Shown here piece after piece: positions 1 through 7,041 of a stretch of 13,313 nt of DNA. Source of the stretch: JAAYLC01 sp964636665 (GTDB taxonomy: Bacteria; Bacteroidota; Bacteroidia; Flavobacteriales; Flavobacteriaceae); assembly GCA_964636665.1 (NCBI GenBank), contig CAZWVT010000050.1, positions 1 to 13,313 on the forward strand, read 5' to 3'. A model generated the notes under the pieces. The model did not search any database. It had not been told where the DNA came from and saw only the letters and a program-made list of their open reading frames with translations. The translations under genes were made by a program, and so were the position numbers. Each line of letters starts with the position of its first letter. Positions within the stretch are counted from its first letter, which is position 1.

Positions 1-630
1 TTCTCCGGTTATCAAAGAATCTGAAATGGTCAAAATCGCCAATGCTTGCACTTTGTGTTTGGAGGCAACTGTATAAAGTCCTGCTGTTTCCATTTCGACA
101 CAGAGCACTCCGTATGCTTCCCATTGTTTGTAATAATCGGAATTGTCGTGATAAAAATAATCGCTGGAAAGGATGTTTCCCGCTTTTACCGGAATGTCAT
201 TTTGTTCGGCGTATTTTACTGCTTTTAAAAATAAATCAAAATCGGCGGTAGGAGCAAAGGTGCCGTTCATAAACCGATGGTCGTTTAGTGCAGAATTGGA
301 AGAAGCCGCCATTGCAATGACGACATCTCGGATATGCACATCTTTTTGATAGGAACCGGCAGAACCCACACGGATTAATTTTTTTACGCCGTATTCCTTG
401 ATAAGTTCTTCGGCGTAAATCAATGCCGACGGAATGCCCATTCCCGTTCCCATAACAGAAACACGTTGTCCTCTAAAAGTCCCCGTGTAACCGAACATGC
501 CCCGAATGCGATTGAAACATACGGGATTTTCCAAAAAAGTATGGGCAATCCATTTGGCTCGCATCGGATCACCGGGAAGGAGTATGGATTCGGCTATTTC
601 ACCCGGTTTCGCTTCTATGTGTACACTCAT
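1..630 (-). CDS. deoD: Purine nucleoside phosphorylase, DeoD type (3' end beyond window)
   Basis: Cleaves purine (deoxy)nucleosides with phosphate to the free base and (deoxy)ribose 1-phosphate in cytoplasmic nucleoside salvage. The 210 codons present read cleanly from ATG at 630 to the window edge without a stop, so the C-terminus is missing. Visible family landmarks are the phosphate-binding LPGDP (18-22) with Arg24, Arg43 and Arg87-Val-Gly-Ser90, the GMGIPSA turn (64-69 region), the nucleoside-binding Glu179-Met180-Glu181, and Asp204 in ISD, the expected general acid. These fall at the same residue numbers as in the E. coli hexameric enzyme as I remember it. The start lies 2 bases after the deoC stop, so the two are translationally coupled. 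It is the third gene of trxA-deoC-deoD. The deoC/deoD pairing is a classic deoxynucleoside degradation module: DeoD releases deoxyribose 1-phosphate, which after a mutase step feeds DeoC. Confidence 0.95.
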   Translation of the reverse strand, partial: MSVHIEAKPGEIAESILLPGDPMRAKWIAHTFLENPVCFNRIRGMFGYTGTFRGQRVSVMGTGMGIPSALIYAEELIKEYGVKKLIRVGSAGSYQKDVHIRDVVIAMAASSNSALNDHRFMNGTFAPTADFDLFLKAVKYAEQNDIPVKAGNILSSDYFYHDNSDYYKQWEAYGVLCVEMETAGLYTVASKHKVQALAILTISDSLITGE

Positions 631-632
631 GA

Positions 633-1280
633 TTATTGATGGTTTTTAGTTACTATTGAAATACCCGAAGAAGTTCCGATACGGGAAACTCCCAAATCAA
701 TATATTTCTTGGCCGTCGGAAAATCGCGAATCCCGCCTGATGCTTTTACTTTCATATTCCCTGCTTGAGAAACCATTAATTTTACTGCCTGTTCCGTAGC
801 ACCGCCGCTTCCAAACCCCGTAGATGTCTTGATGTAATCCGCACCTCCGGATTGTGTCGCTTCAATTGCTTGAATCAATTGAAAATCGGTTAAATAGCAG
901 GTTTCTAAAATTACTTTTAACAGGCGGTTTCCGGTGATGTTTTTTATCATTCGGATTTCGTCTGCAACTTTCGAGAAATCACCTTGTTTTAAAAATCCGA
1001 TATTTAGAACCATATCAATTTCATCTGCACCGTCATTAAGAGCCAATTCGGTTTCTTTTGCTTTGACAGCCGAAACATTTGCACCTAATGGAAATCCCAC
1101 TACGGTAGCAATTTTTACTTCGGAATTTTTTAAAAGTGTTTTGGCCAAAGCCGTATAAGCACCATGAATGCAAACAGCAAAAAATTGATGCTCAATTGCT
1201 TCTGAACACAATTTGCGAATATCGGTTTCAGTTCCTGTCGGTGCTAAAAATGTGTGGTCGATATAGTTGTTTAATTTCAT
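633..1280 (-). CDS. deoC: Deoxyribose-phosphate aldolase
   Basis: Class I aldolase that splits 2-deoxyribose 5-phosphate into glyceraldehyde 3-phosphate and acetaldehyde in the cytoplasm. The 215-residue protein has the expected (beta/alpha)8 landmarks: GFPLG (62-66), EIDMVLN around Asp89 (proton relay), YIKTSTGF with the Schiff-base Lys151, and VKASGGIR with the second active-site Lys180. The length is typical of the short bacterial form. The ATG overlaps the trxA stop by 4 bases (ATGA), and the TAA is 2 bases before the deoD start, so all three genes should be one transcript. No promoter is visible inside the operon; expression should come from the promoter at 1661-1703. Acetaldehyde and triose phosphate made here could feed fermentation or glycolysis. 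That link to the anaerobic genes nearby is inference. Confidence 0.96.
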   Translation of the reverse strand: MKLNNYIDHTFLAPTGTETDIRKLCSEAIEHQFFAVCIHGAYTALAKTLLKNSEVKIATVVGFPLGANVSAVKAKETELALNDGADEIDMVLNIGFLKQGDFSKVADEIRMIKNITGNRLLKVILETCYLTDFQLIQAIEATQSGGADYIKTSTGFGSGGATEQAVKLMVSQAGNMKVKASGGIRDFPTAKKYIDLGVSRIGTSSGISIVTKNHQ

Positions 1281-1576
1281 GAATGCTGCTGAATGATTTG
1301 GATTAACTCATTTTTTGAGAGCACACCGCTTTGCCGCCATTTTTGATTTCCGTTTTTAAACAATATGAGCGTAGGAACACCGCGAACTTGAAATTGCGAT
1401 GCTAACTGCTGATTTTTATCCACATCGATTTTAATGATTTTTACATTTTCTCCCAAATTGTCTTTCACCTCTTTCAATATCGGAGCCAGCATTTTACAAG
1501 GGCCGCACCAGTCTGCATAAAAATCAATTAAAACCGGAATGTCGGAGTTGATGATGGTTTTGAAATTAGTTTTCAT
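1277..1576 (-). CDS. trxA: Thioredoxin
   Basis: Cytoplasmic dithiol-disulfide oxidoreductase of 99 residues, a single thioredoxin fold without signal peptide or lipobox. The active site is the canonical WCGPC (Trp23-Cys24-Gly-Pro-Cys27-Lys28). The buried Asp18 in LIDFYADW and the cis-proline Pro68 in RGVPT are both present, so it should be functional. It lacks a few N-terminal residues compared with E. coli Trx1 but keeps all secondary-structure elements. It is first in an operon with deoC (4-base overlap). A predicted leader of about 79 nt precedes the ATG if transcription starts near 1655. Thioredoxin is an electron donor for ribonucleotide reductase, which makes a link to deoxynucleotide metabolism sensible, but that is inference. 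A general redox role under low oxygen is the alternative. Confidence 0.95.
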   Translation of the reverse strand: MKTNFKTIINSDIPVLIDFYADWCGPCKMLAPILKEVKDNLGENVKIIKIDVDKNQQLASQFQVRGVPTLILFKNGNQKWRQSGVLSKNELIQIIQQHS

Positions 1577-1660
1577 AATCTAACAAATTATTTTCTTGCT
1601 AAAATTAAAAATAAGTTGTCAATGGATTTTTAATTTTGACTCAATTAAGATACATAAAAG

Positions 1661-1703
1661 CAAATATAGGTCTTGCACGAAGATTTCTGTATGATAAAAA
1701 TCA
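1661..1703 (-). promoter_or_regulatory. CRP/FNR-like operator and promoter of trxA-deoC-deoD (module A)
   Basis: On the minus strand the operator reads AATTGA-N6-TCATAC (TGA/TCA core at plus positions 1692-1703, centre 1697.5). The -7 element TATATTTG (plus 1668 down to 1661) matches TAnnTTTG exactly. The centre is 29.5 bp from the first base of the element, the same spacing as the four other modules here. No -33 TTTG is visible, which fits an activator-dependent promoter. Predicted start of transcription is near 1655. Confidence 0.65.
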
Positions 1704-1729
1704 ATTGAGTACGGTTCTTAATAAATTGT

Positions 1730-1737
1730 TATTTTTG
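1730..1737 (+). promoter_or_regulatory. -7 promoter element for the sensor kinase gene, likely leaderless
   Basis: TATTTTTG matches the Bacteroidota -7 consensus TAnnTTTG exactly, with a possible -33 TTG at 1705-1707 (22-bp spacer). The element ends only 5 bases before the ATG at 1743, so a start of transcription 5-6 bases downstream would give an mRNA with no leader or one of 1-2 nt. The TGA-N6-TCA operator at 1692-1703 is centred 32.5 bp upstream, 3 bp off the spacing seen at the other modules, so regulation of this promoter by that site is doubtful. Confidence 0.5.
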
Positions 1738-1742
1738 TCCGA

Positions 1743-2966
1743 ATGAAAGTTATCGAAGCAAAAAAGGGGAACATTTTCCGAATTCTTTCCGAAGCTATTT
1801 CGGAGGGAATTATTATTGTCAACGAAAAACAAGAAATTGTCGCTTCAAACGAAGCTGCCGATAAGATGTTCGGTTATCAACCGCGCGAATTGTTAGGGCA
1901 GTCTTTAAATGTTTTAATTCCTCATAAATATCATTCAACGCATCCTGTTCACGCCGGTAAATTTTTAAAACAAGATGTTCCTCGGAAAATGGGACACGGA
2001 CGTGATTTGTACGGACGCCGAAAAGACAACAGCATCTTTCCGGTGGAAGCCGGGTTGAATCCTTTTAGTACGGGAGGCAGCCGTTATGTGATGACTTTGA
2101 TAACAGATATTTCCGTAAGAAAAGAGCAGGAAGAAAAGATTAAACTCTTAAATCACGAATTAGAACAAAAGATTGAAGAACGCACTTTGGCACTCCGGGA
2201 AAGTGTGACGGAATTAAAAGAAGAAATTACCAAACGCAAAGAAGCTGAAGAACGTATTTCAGAAGCATTGCGAAAAGAACGCGAACTCGGAGACTTGAAA
2301 ACAAAATTTTTATCGCTTGTTTCTCATGAATTTAAAACGCCGTTGAGCGGGATTTTAACTTCGGCAACGCTTGTTTCAAAATACACGGAATCTCATCAGC
2401 AACCGCAACGCGAAAAACACTTACACATCATTAAGAGTAAGGTTAAGTATTTAGACAATATTTTAAATGATTTTCTTTCGTTGGAACGCTTAGATACCGG
2501 AAAAACAGTCTTTCGATTTGATACCTTTCCGTTGAGTCGCGTGATGAATGAAGTTTTGTACAATGCCAATATGTTGCTAAAAGAAGGTCAGTATATTGTA
2601 TATCCCAGCAATATCGATGATGTTTTTATTTATTTCGATGAAAAAATCATTGAACTTTCGCTGTCCAATCTTGTCAACAACGCAGTAAAATACTCACCTG
2701 AAAATACGGTTATTGAAGTTGTTGTAGTTCCACAGGAAGATACTATCCAAATTCATATTAAAGATGAAGGGATGGGAATTCCCGAAGCAGAACAAAAACA
2801 TATATTCGACAGGTATTTTCGAGCTGAAAATGCACTGCTTACCCAAGGAACCGGTATCGGATTGAACATTGTAAAATCTTATATGGATGCTTTGGGTGGA
2901 TCGATATCGTTTGAAAGTACAGAAAATAAAGGTTCGACATTTACACTAACCATCCCAAATAAATAA
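1743..2966 (+). CDS. PAS-domain sensor histidine kinase (possible FixL-like haem PAS)
   Basis: Soluble sensor kinase of 407 residues with no membrane segment, hence a cytoplasmic signal. Order: PAS domain (about 12-127), a charged coiled coil (about 127-185), HisKA with phospho-acceptor His195 in SHEFKTPL, then HATPase_c with N box (LVNNAVKYS, about 310-318), G1 box DEGMGIP (341-347) and G2 box GTGIGLNIV (369-377). In the PAS, His67 (in HSTHPVH) and Arg87 (in GHGRD) align by eye with the FixL haem-ligand His and oxygen-signalling Arg, in the same context of xLIPxxY and RRKDxSxFPVE. Haem binding is therefore plausible but not shown, because many non-haem PAS domains keep that His. The response regulator gene follows after 17 bases and is the obvious phosphotransfer partner. 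The ATG at 1743 is favoured because the PAS fold starts about 11 residues later. Confidence 0.93.
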   Translation: MKVIEAKKGNIFRILSEAISEGIIIVNEKQEIVASNEAADKMFGYQPRELLGQSLNVLIPHKYHSTHPVHAGKFLKQDVPRKMGHGRDLYGRRKDNSIFPVEAGLNPFSTGGSRYVMTLITDISVRKEQEEKIKLLNHELEQKIEERTLALRESVTELKEEITKRKEAEERISEALRKERELGDLKTKFLSLVSHEFKTPLSGILTSATLVSKYTESHQQPQREKHLHIIKSKVKYLDNILNDFLSLERLDTGKTVFRFDTFPLSRVMNEVLYNANMLLKEGQYIVYPSNIDDVFIYFDEKIIELSLSNLVNNAVKYSPENTVIEVVVVPQEDTIQIHIKDEGMGIPEAEQKHIFDRYFRAENALLTQGTGIGLNIVKSYMDALGGSISFESTENKGSTFTLTIPNK

Positions 2967-2983
2967 TTTTTTCCGTTACAGTT

Positions 2984-4027
2984 ATGAAAACAATTTTACT
3001 CATTGAAGACGATACGGCATTAAGAGAAAATACCGCCGAACTTCTGGAATTGGCGGGTTATTCCGTAATTACCGCTCCGAATGGGAAAATAGGAGTGCAG
3101 AAAGCCCTTGCTATTATTCCCCAAGTTATTGTCTGTGATATTATGATGCCCGAAATGGACGGTTACGGAGTCCTGCAAGAAATGACCAAGAATCCGAAAA
3201 CAAGACACATTCCTTTTATTTTTCTTTCGGCAAAAACCGAGCATAAAGAAATTCGGAAAGGAATGGATATGGGAGCAGACGATTACATTACCAAACCTTT
3301 TGAAGAAGAAGAGTTAATAAGCGCAATTGAAAGCCGGGTTGCCCGTACAAAAATTCTTTTTGATAGAGAAAAAGCGAAAGAAACTGAAGAAGACGATGCA
3401 ATTCGGAATTTACATCAATTAAAGAACTTTTTTTGGGATGAAGGAGAGGTTTCCAATTATAAAAGAGGAATGGTTGTTTACAATTGGGGCGAACGTTCCA
3501 ACGCAATTTATCTGATTTTAAAAGGGGTGGTAAAAACACATACCATGGATGTCAACGGAAAAGAATTAATTACCGGATTGTACAAACCTGATGATTTTCT
3601 GGGGTTTACTTCATTTGACGAAAATATTCCGTACAATGAAACGGCAACTGCGGTAGAGGATACGGAATTGGTCGGAATATCAAAAAAACAAGTATCGGAA
3701 ATTTTGAAAAAAAGTCAGGAAGTATCCATGGAATTGATGAATCTGCTGACCGATAATTTATCTACTGTTAAAAATCAACTGATACAAATGGCATACAGTT
3801 CGGTGCGAAAGAAAACGGCATCAACTATTCTTCAATTTGTGAATGTTATCAATCCCAAACCCGGAAATCCCATTCGTATTTTAAGAAGTGATTTGGCAGC
3901 AACTGCCGGAATAGCCACAGAAAGTCTTATTCGAACCTTGTCTGATTTTAAAAAAGATGGATTGATAGAAATTGAAGGGAGAGATATCCGTGTGATTGAC
4001 CACCAAGGTCTGGAAATGATGGAGTAA
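2984..4027 (+). CDS. Response regulator with CRP/FNR-type output (REC + cNMP-binding fold + HTH_Crp)
   Basis: Transcription factor of 347 residues. Receiver domain 1-120: acidic pair Asp9-Asp10, phospho-acceptor Asp52 (VCDIMMPEMDG), Ser82 and Lys104-Pro105. A CRP-type beta-barrel and dimer helix follow (about 135-270; GERSNAIYLILKG is the roll signature), then a winged helix-turn-helix (about 290-340). The recognition helix contains ATESLIRTL, with Glu313 and Arg317 at the CRP Glu181/Arg185 (FNR Glu209/Arg213) positions that read the G:C pair of a TGA half-site core. The CRP Arg180 position is Thr here. The only cysteine I see is Cys51, next to the phosphorylation site, so there is no FNR-type Fe-S cluster. 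The signal therefore most likely arrives by phosphorylation from the kinase encoded just upstream. It is the prime candidate for binding the five TGA-N6-TCA modules in this window. Confidence 0.93.
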   Translation: MKTILLIEDDTALRENTAELLELAGYSVITAPNGKIGVQKALAIIPQVIVCDIMMPEMDGYGVLQEMTKNPKTRHIPFIFLSAKTEHKEIRKGMDMGADDYITKPFEEEELISAIESRVARTKILFDREKAKETEEDDAIRNLHQLKNFFWDEGEVSNYKRGMVVYNWGERSNAIYLILKGVVKTHTMDVNGKELITGLYKPDDFLGFTSFDENIPYNETATAVEDTELVGISKKQVSEILKKSQEVSMELMNLLTDNLSTVKNQLIQMAYSSVRKKTASTILQFVNVINPKPGNPIRILRSDLAATAGIATESLIRTLSDFKKDGLIEIEGRDIRVIDHQGLEMME

Positions 4028-4074
4028 TTTTAAATACTTTTCACTGACTATCTTAAAAGTCTGATTTCAGGAAC

Positions 4075-4117
4075 TGATTTTTGTCATTTTGATTGCTTTT
4101 TGTTCACGTTACATTTG
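4075..4117 (+). promoter_or_regulatory. CRP/FNR-like operator and promoter of the first universal stress gene (module B)
   Basis: Operator AACTGA-N6-TCATTT (TGA/TCA core 4075-4086, centre 4080.5; outer bases symmetric at 5 of 6 positions). The -7 element TACATTTG at 4110-4117 is an exact TAnnTTTG match, 29.5 bp from the operator centre. A -33-like TTTG at 4088-4091 has an 18-bp spacer. Predicted transcription start is near 4123, about 15 bases before the ATG at 4138. Confidence 0.7.
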
Positions 4118-4137
4118 TCCGCAATAGTGAGACAGAA

Positions 4138-4956
4138 ATGATAAACGTGCTAATTCCAACGGATTTTTCCGAATATTCGGTCAATGCCATTCGGTATGCT
4201 TCTGAATATTTCGCAGATATGGAGGTAAATTTCTTTCTGATGCATGTGAACGAAACCACATCAGATTCGGAAGTGTTTCATGAATCATCTGAACTTGCGG
4301 TGGGAGATGTTCCGTTAGCCGTTATTGACAATCATTTGGTATCGCTCAATCTGAAAAAAAACAAAAAGCATAAATATTTTCCCGTTTCCGAAACAAATTC
4401 ACTGATAGAAAGTATTCGAAAGCAGGTTTCTTTACGGCGGATTGCGCTTATTGTAATGGGAACCAAAGGATTCTTAAGATTGGAAAAGGAATCCGTTATC
4501 AGTCATACGTATCAAGTGATTACCAAAGTGCAATGTCCCATTATGGTAATTCCGGAAAATGCAGTTTTCTCTAAAAATATGGACGTCTCCTTTGTGACAG
4601 ATTTTAACTGTATGTACAGAAATGAAGTTTTGCGCCGACTCACCTTGACTTTGGAGATACACAACAGTCCGCTACACATTTTAAAGCCCAGAATAAAACG
4701 GTGTCCGCTTACGGCTTCTCAATTGGAAAACAAACAATTTATCCATTCTTATTTCAAGGATTGGAAACACAGTTTTCACTATTTGAAAAATGAAAATTTA
4801 GAATATGGAATCCAGCAGTTCGTTCGGGAATTTAATATTAGAATGATAGCCATTCCAGCACGGAATTTGAATTTTATTCAGAAATTGTTACTCCGTACAT
4901 ATTCGGATAAAATCAGTTATCATTTGGAGGTTCCTTTTTTTGTGATTCACGAGTAA
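4138..4956 (+). CDS. Universal stress protein, two UspA-like domains, ATP motif damaged
   Basis: Cytoplasmic two-domain universal stress protein of 272 residues. The N-terminal domain opens with the family signature NVLIPTDFSEYS. The nucleotide-binding motif G-x2-G-x9-G-(S/T) is present only in part: Gly108 and Gly111 (MGTKG) are there, but the third glycine is Ile121 (VISHTYQVI), while Ser122 remains. The domain ends with CPIMVIP as usual. The C-terminal half (about 145-272) keeps the TDF start and the VPFFVIHE end but has no glycine motif. Start choice: the reading frame stays open upstream to 4093, but that extension contains the -7 element and operator of module B, and the three related proteins all begin one or two residues before the ILIPTDF-like strand. 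The ATG at 4138 is therefore preferred. Its 3' end overlaps the convergent small membrane gene by 44 bases. Function is probably signalling or stress adaptation; the partner is unknown. Confidence 0.88.
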   Translation: MINVLIPTDFSEYSVNAIRYASEYFADMEVNFFLMHVNETTSDSEVFHESSELAVGDVPLAVIDNHLVSLNLKKNKKHKYFPVSETNSLIESIRKQVSLRRIALIVMGTKGFLRLEKESVISHTYQVITKVQCPIMVIPENAVFSKNMDVSFVTDFNCMYRNEVLRRLTLTLEIHNSPLHILKPRIKRCPLTASQLENKQFIHSYFKDWKHSFHYLKNENLEYGIQQFVREFNIRMIAIPARNLNFIQKLLLRTYSDKISYHLEVPFFVIHE

Positions 4957-5185
4957 TTTTTCTCGATTCTCTGCCAATCGGGTGATCTTCATAAAAATCA
5001 TCAAAAGTCTTTTCTGTAGAATAATTGTCGGTCAACACTTTGATAACGCTAAAAATCAATAAAGCGATGCCCAATAGCGTGGTAAAAAAAACAATGTAAA
5101 AAGGAACATTGTAGGCCGCTAAAAGAATTACCACAACAAGAATTATTGTCGTAATAATCAGATATGTGATTACAGAAAACTTCAT
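4913..5185 (-). CDS. Small two-helix membrane protein of unknown function
   Basis: I do not recognise a named family. The 90-residue product has two strongly hydrophobic segments (about 4-25 and 28-51) separated by a short YNVP turn, followed by a charged hydrophilic tail (about 52-90) rich in Asp, Glu, Lys and Arg (FDDFYEDHPIGRESRK). This fits an inner-membrane hairpin with a cytoplasmic tail. That pattern and the coherent composition argue for a real gene. Its stop lies within the 3' end of the convergent universal stress gene (44-base overlap), and it diverges from the next stress operon. A weak minus-strand -7 element TAACTTTA (plus 5199 to 5192, one mismatch) lies 7 bases upstream of the ATG, giving at most a very short leader. 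Confidence 0.7.
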   Translation of the reverse strand: MKFSVITYLIITTIILVVVILLAAYNVPFYIVFFTTLLGIALLIFSVIKVLTDNYSTEKTFDDFYEDHPIGRESRKITRESQKKEPPNDN

Positions 5186-5251
5186 ATTTCATAAAGTTAC
5201 AAATTTGATTTTTTCACTGTCTAAATAAATTCTCAAAATTTTCACAACTAA

Positions 5252-5294
5252 TGAGCGATATCATTTCATTGGATGTGTGAAATTCCTATCTTTA
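5252..5294 (+). promoter_or_regulatory. CRP/FNR-like operator and promoter of the three-gene stress operon (module C)
   Basis: Operator TAATGA-N6-TCATTT (core 5252-5263, centre 5257.5) is a perfect 5-bp inverted repeat AATGA/TCATT around six bases. TATCTTTA at 5287-5294 is a -7 element with one mismatch to TAnnTTTG, and the centre-to-element distance is again 29.5 bp. Predicted transcription start is near 5300, about 23 bases before the ATG at 5323. The rest of the 137-bp divergent spacer (5186-5322) shows nothing else clear. Confidence 0.65.
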
Positions 5295-5322
5295 TCAGAA
5301 AATCTTATTTAATTAATTTTTC

Positions 5323-6168
5323 ATGCAAAAGATTTTAATTCCAACGGATTTTTCTGAAAATGCACTAAAGGCAACACATTATGCCACCGAACTTTTCAAG
5401 CACGGCCCGGCGCATATCTTTCTTTTACATGCTTATGCTGATGAAGTTTACGAGATGAAGAATCAAAAACATAACAGCGATTTCGAAACTCTAAAGCGGG
5501 AATGTTTTATCAAGGCCGATGCGGCACTGAAAATGCTTCAAAAGGAAATTTTTGTGCTGTCACCAAATCCAAAACACACGGTTGAATGCCGTCCGGAATT
5601 CAGCTCATTGGTCGATGCAGTCAATGATTTGGTCGAAAGTGAAAATATGGACGTGGTCATTATGGGAACCAAAGGAAAAACCGCCGACAGCCAATTGACG
5701 TTTGGAAGCAATGCTTTACAAGTCATTAAATACGTAAAATGTCCGGTACTTGCTGTTCCTGTAACTCAAGTTTTGGAATATCCTCGAAATATCGTCTTTG
5801 CCACGGATTATCTATTGCCATATAAAAGACGCGAATTGAAATTGCTGTCGAATATCGGCAAATTTTTCGGAGCTAAAATTCATTTTTTACATGTGTCCAA
5901 ACATAAAAATATGTCGTTCAGACAAAAGGACAATAAAGCTTTTATCGAAGCTGTAATGAGTGAAAATCATCTTTTTTTCTATCAAACCGAAGAAGAAGAT
6001 ATTACGAAAGGAATAAATTCGTTTATTGAAAAAAACAAACCCGATATGTTGGTGATGGTAAATACGCGCCATTCATATCTTGAAAATATTCTTTATCAAT
6101 CGACCATTGAGAAGATTGGTTTAAACATCAAAATACCATTTTTAGTTTTACAAAATTTACCTCGTTGA
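5323..6168 (+). CDS. Universal stress protein, two UspA-like domains, intact ATP motif in domain 1
   Basis: Cytoplasmic tandem universal stress protein of 281 residues and first gene of a three-gene operon. Domain 1 (about 1-145) starts QKILIPTDFSENA and carries a complete nucleotide-binding motif, Gly115-x2-Gly118-x9-Gly128-Ser129 (MGTKG to FGSNA), followed by CPVLAVP. Domain 2 (about 150-281) begins IVFATDY and ends IPFLVLQ but lacks the glycine motif (VNTRHSYLENIL instead), so only one ATP site per chain is expected. The next gene starts 6 bases after the stop. It should be driven by module C, about 30 bp upstream of the ATG. The target is unknown. Bacterial proteins of this type bind ATP and act in growth arrest, redox or energy stress, and a link to low-oxygen life is inferred from the shared operator. 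Confidence 0.92.
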   Translation: MQKILIPTDFSENALKATHYATELFKHGPAHIFLLHAYADEVYEMKNQKHNSDFETLKRECFIKADAALKMLQKEIFVLSPNPKHTVECRPEFSSLVDAVNDLVESENMDVVIMGTKGKTADSQLTFGSNALQVIKYVKCPVLAVPVTQVLEYPRNIVFATDYLLPYKRRELKLLSNIGKFFGAKIHFLHVSKHKNMSFRQKDNKAFIEAVMSENHLFFYQTEEEDITKGINSFIEKNKPDMLVMVNTRHSYLENILYQSTIEKIGLNIKIPFLVLQNLPR

Positions 6169-6174
6169 TTACCT

Positions 6175-7029
6175 ATGAAAAAAATTATTGTACCTACGGA
6201 TTTTTCTGAAAATGCTTATGCGGCATTGCTTTACACTTGCAAACTTTATGCTTATGAAGAAGTTCAGTTTACTATTTTACATTCTTTTGAAGCCGAAATG
6301 AGTCAGCTTACAAGTCGTGTAGATATTGGACGTTCGGATGAAGTCTTACAAAAATTGATGAAAAGCACGACCAAAGAAGGGGAGCGGCTGCTTGAAAAAT
6401 TAAAATCCGATAAAATTCCGACAAACCACCATTATAAATTTGTCGCTACGCCATATATGTTGTCTCGGGAAATTAATGAGATGATTAAGAATGAAGGCGT
6501 AAGTTTGGTTGCTATGGGAAGTAAAGGACGCACCGGTCTGGAAGAAGTATTGATGGGAAGTACAACGGAATACATTACCCAAACAATTCAAGGATGTCCG
6601 TTGCTGATTGTGCCGAATGACGTAAATTTTGTAATCCCGAGATTTATTGCTTTTGCCACAGATTTTAATGATTTTATGCCCGTTTCAGGAATAAAAGCTA
6701 TGACGCGTTTGGTGCGTCATTTTGGTTCGGAAATAATTATCGTACACGTGGGTGAAGAAACCGATTTGAACAAAAAGCAACTTGAAAATTATGAAAATTA
6801 TCGAAACGATTTATCCGAATACGATTCCCAATTTGTTTTTATAAAAAAAGAAAAAAGTGTTTCCAATACATTACACCGGTTGATTGATGAAAAAAACATC
6901 GATTTAATTGCTTTGATATTTCATAAACATGCTTTTATTAAAAAACTGTTTAGAGAACCTGTCGTTACTCGCGTAGGACAACATAGAAATGTTCCAACGC
7001 TTGTAATTCCCGCAGCTGTAACTTCTTAA
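6175..7029 (+). CDS. Universal stress protein, two UspA-like domains, intact ATP motif in domain 1
   Basis: Second gene of the stress operon, 284 residues, starting 6 bases after its neighbour. Domain 1 opens KKIIVPTDFSENA and has the full motif Gly115-x2-Gly118-x9-Gly128-Ser129 (MGSKGRTG to MGSTTEYI), the closest of the four to the canonical UspA form, then CPLLIVP. Domain 2 starts FIAFATDF near residue 160 and finishes VPTLVIP, with no glycine motif (LIFHKHAFIKKLF). No internal promoter is apparent in the 6-base spacer. The four paralogues in this cluster diverge strongly outside the signature strands, so they are an old duplication series or separately recruited members rather than a recent tandem copy. 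Its role beyond nucleotide binding cannot be told from sequence. Confidence 0.92.
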   Translation: MKKIIVPTDFSENAYAALLYTCKLYAYEEVQFTILHSFEAEMSQLTSRVDIGRSDEVLQKLMKSTTKEGERLLEKLKSDKIPTNHHYKFVATPYMLSREINEMIKNEGVSLVAMGSKGRTGLEEVLMGSTTEYITQTIQGCPLLIVPNDVNFVIPRFIAFATDFNDFMPVSGIKAMTRLVRHFGSEIIIVHVGEETDLNKKQLENYENYRNDLSEYDSQFVFIKKEKSVSNTLHRLIDEKNIDLIALIFHKHAFIKKLFREPVVTRVGQHRNVPTLVIPAAVTS

Positions 7030-7041
7030 AATTTTTTGCTT

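Noticed and set aside
42..251. Short plus-strand open frame opposite deoD
   Set aside because: It overlaps the conserved DeoD reading frame on the other strand and resembles no protein.
3840..3851. TGA-N6-TCA inside the response regulator gene
   Set aside because: It lies in coding sequence and no TAnnTTTG element is at the fixed 29.5-bp spacing, so it fits chance occurrence in AT-rich DNA.
6255..6266. TGA-N6-TCA inside the second gene of the stress operon
   Set aside because: Within a coding region, no gene start downstream in range; treated as chance.
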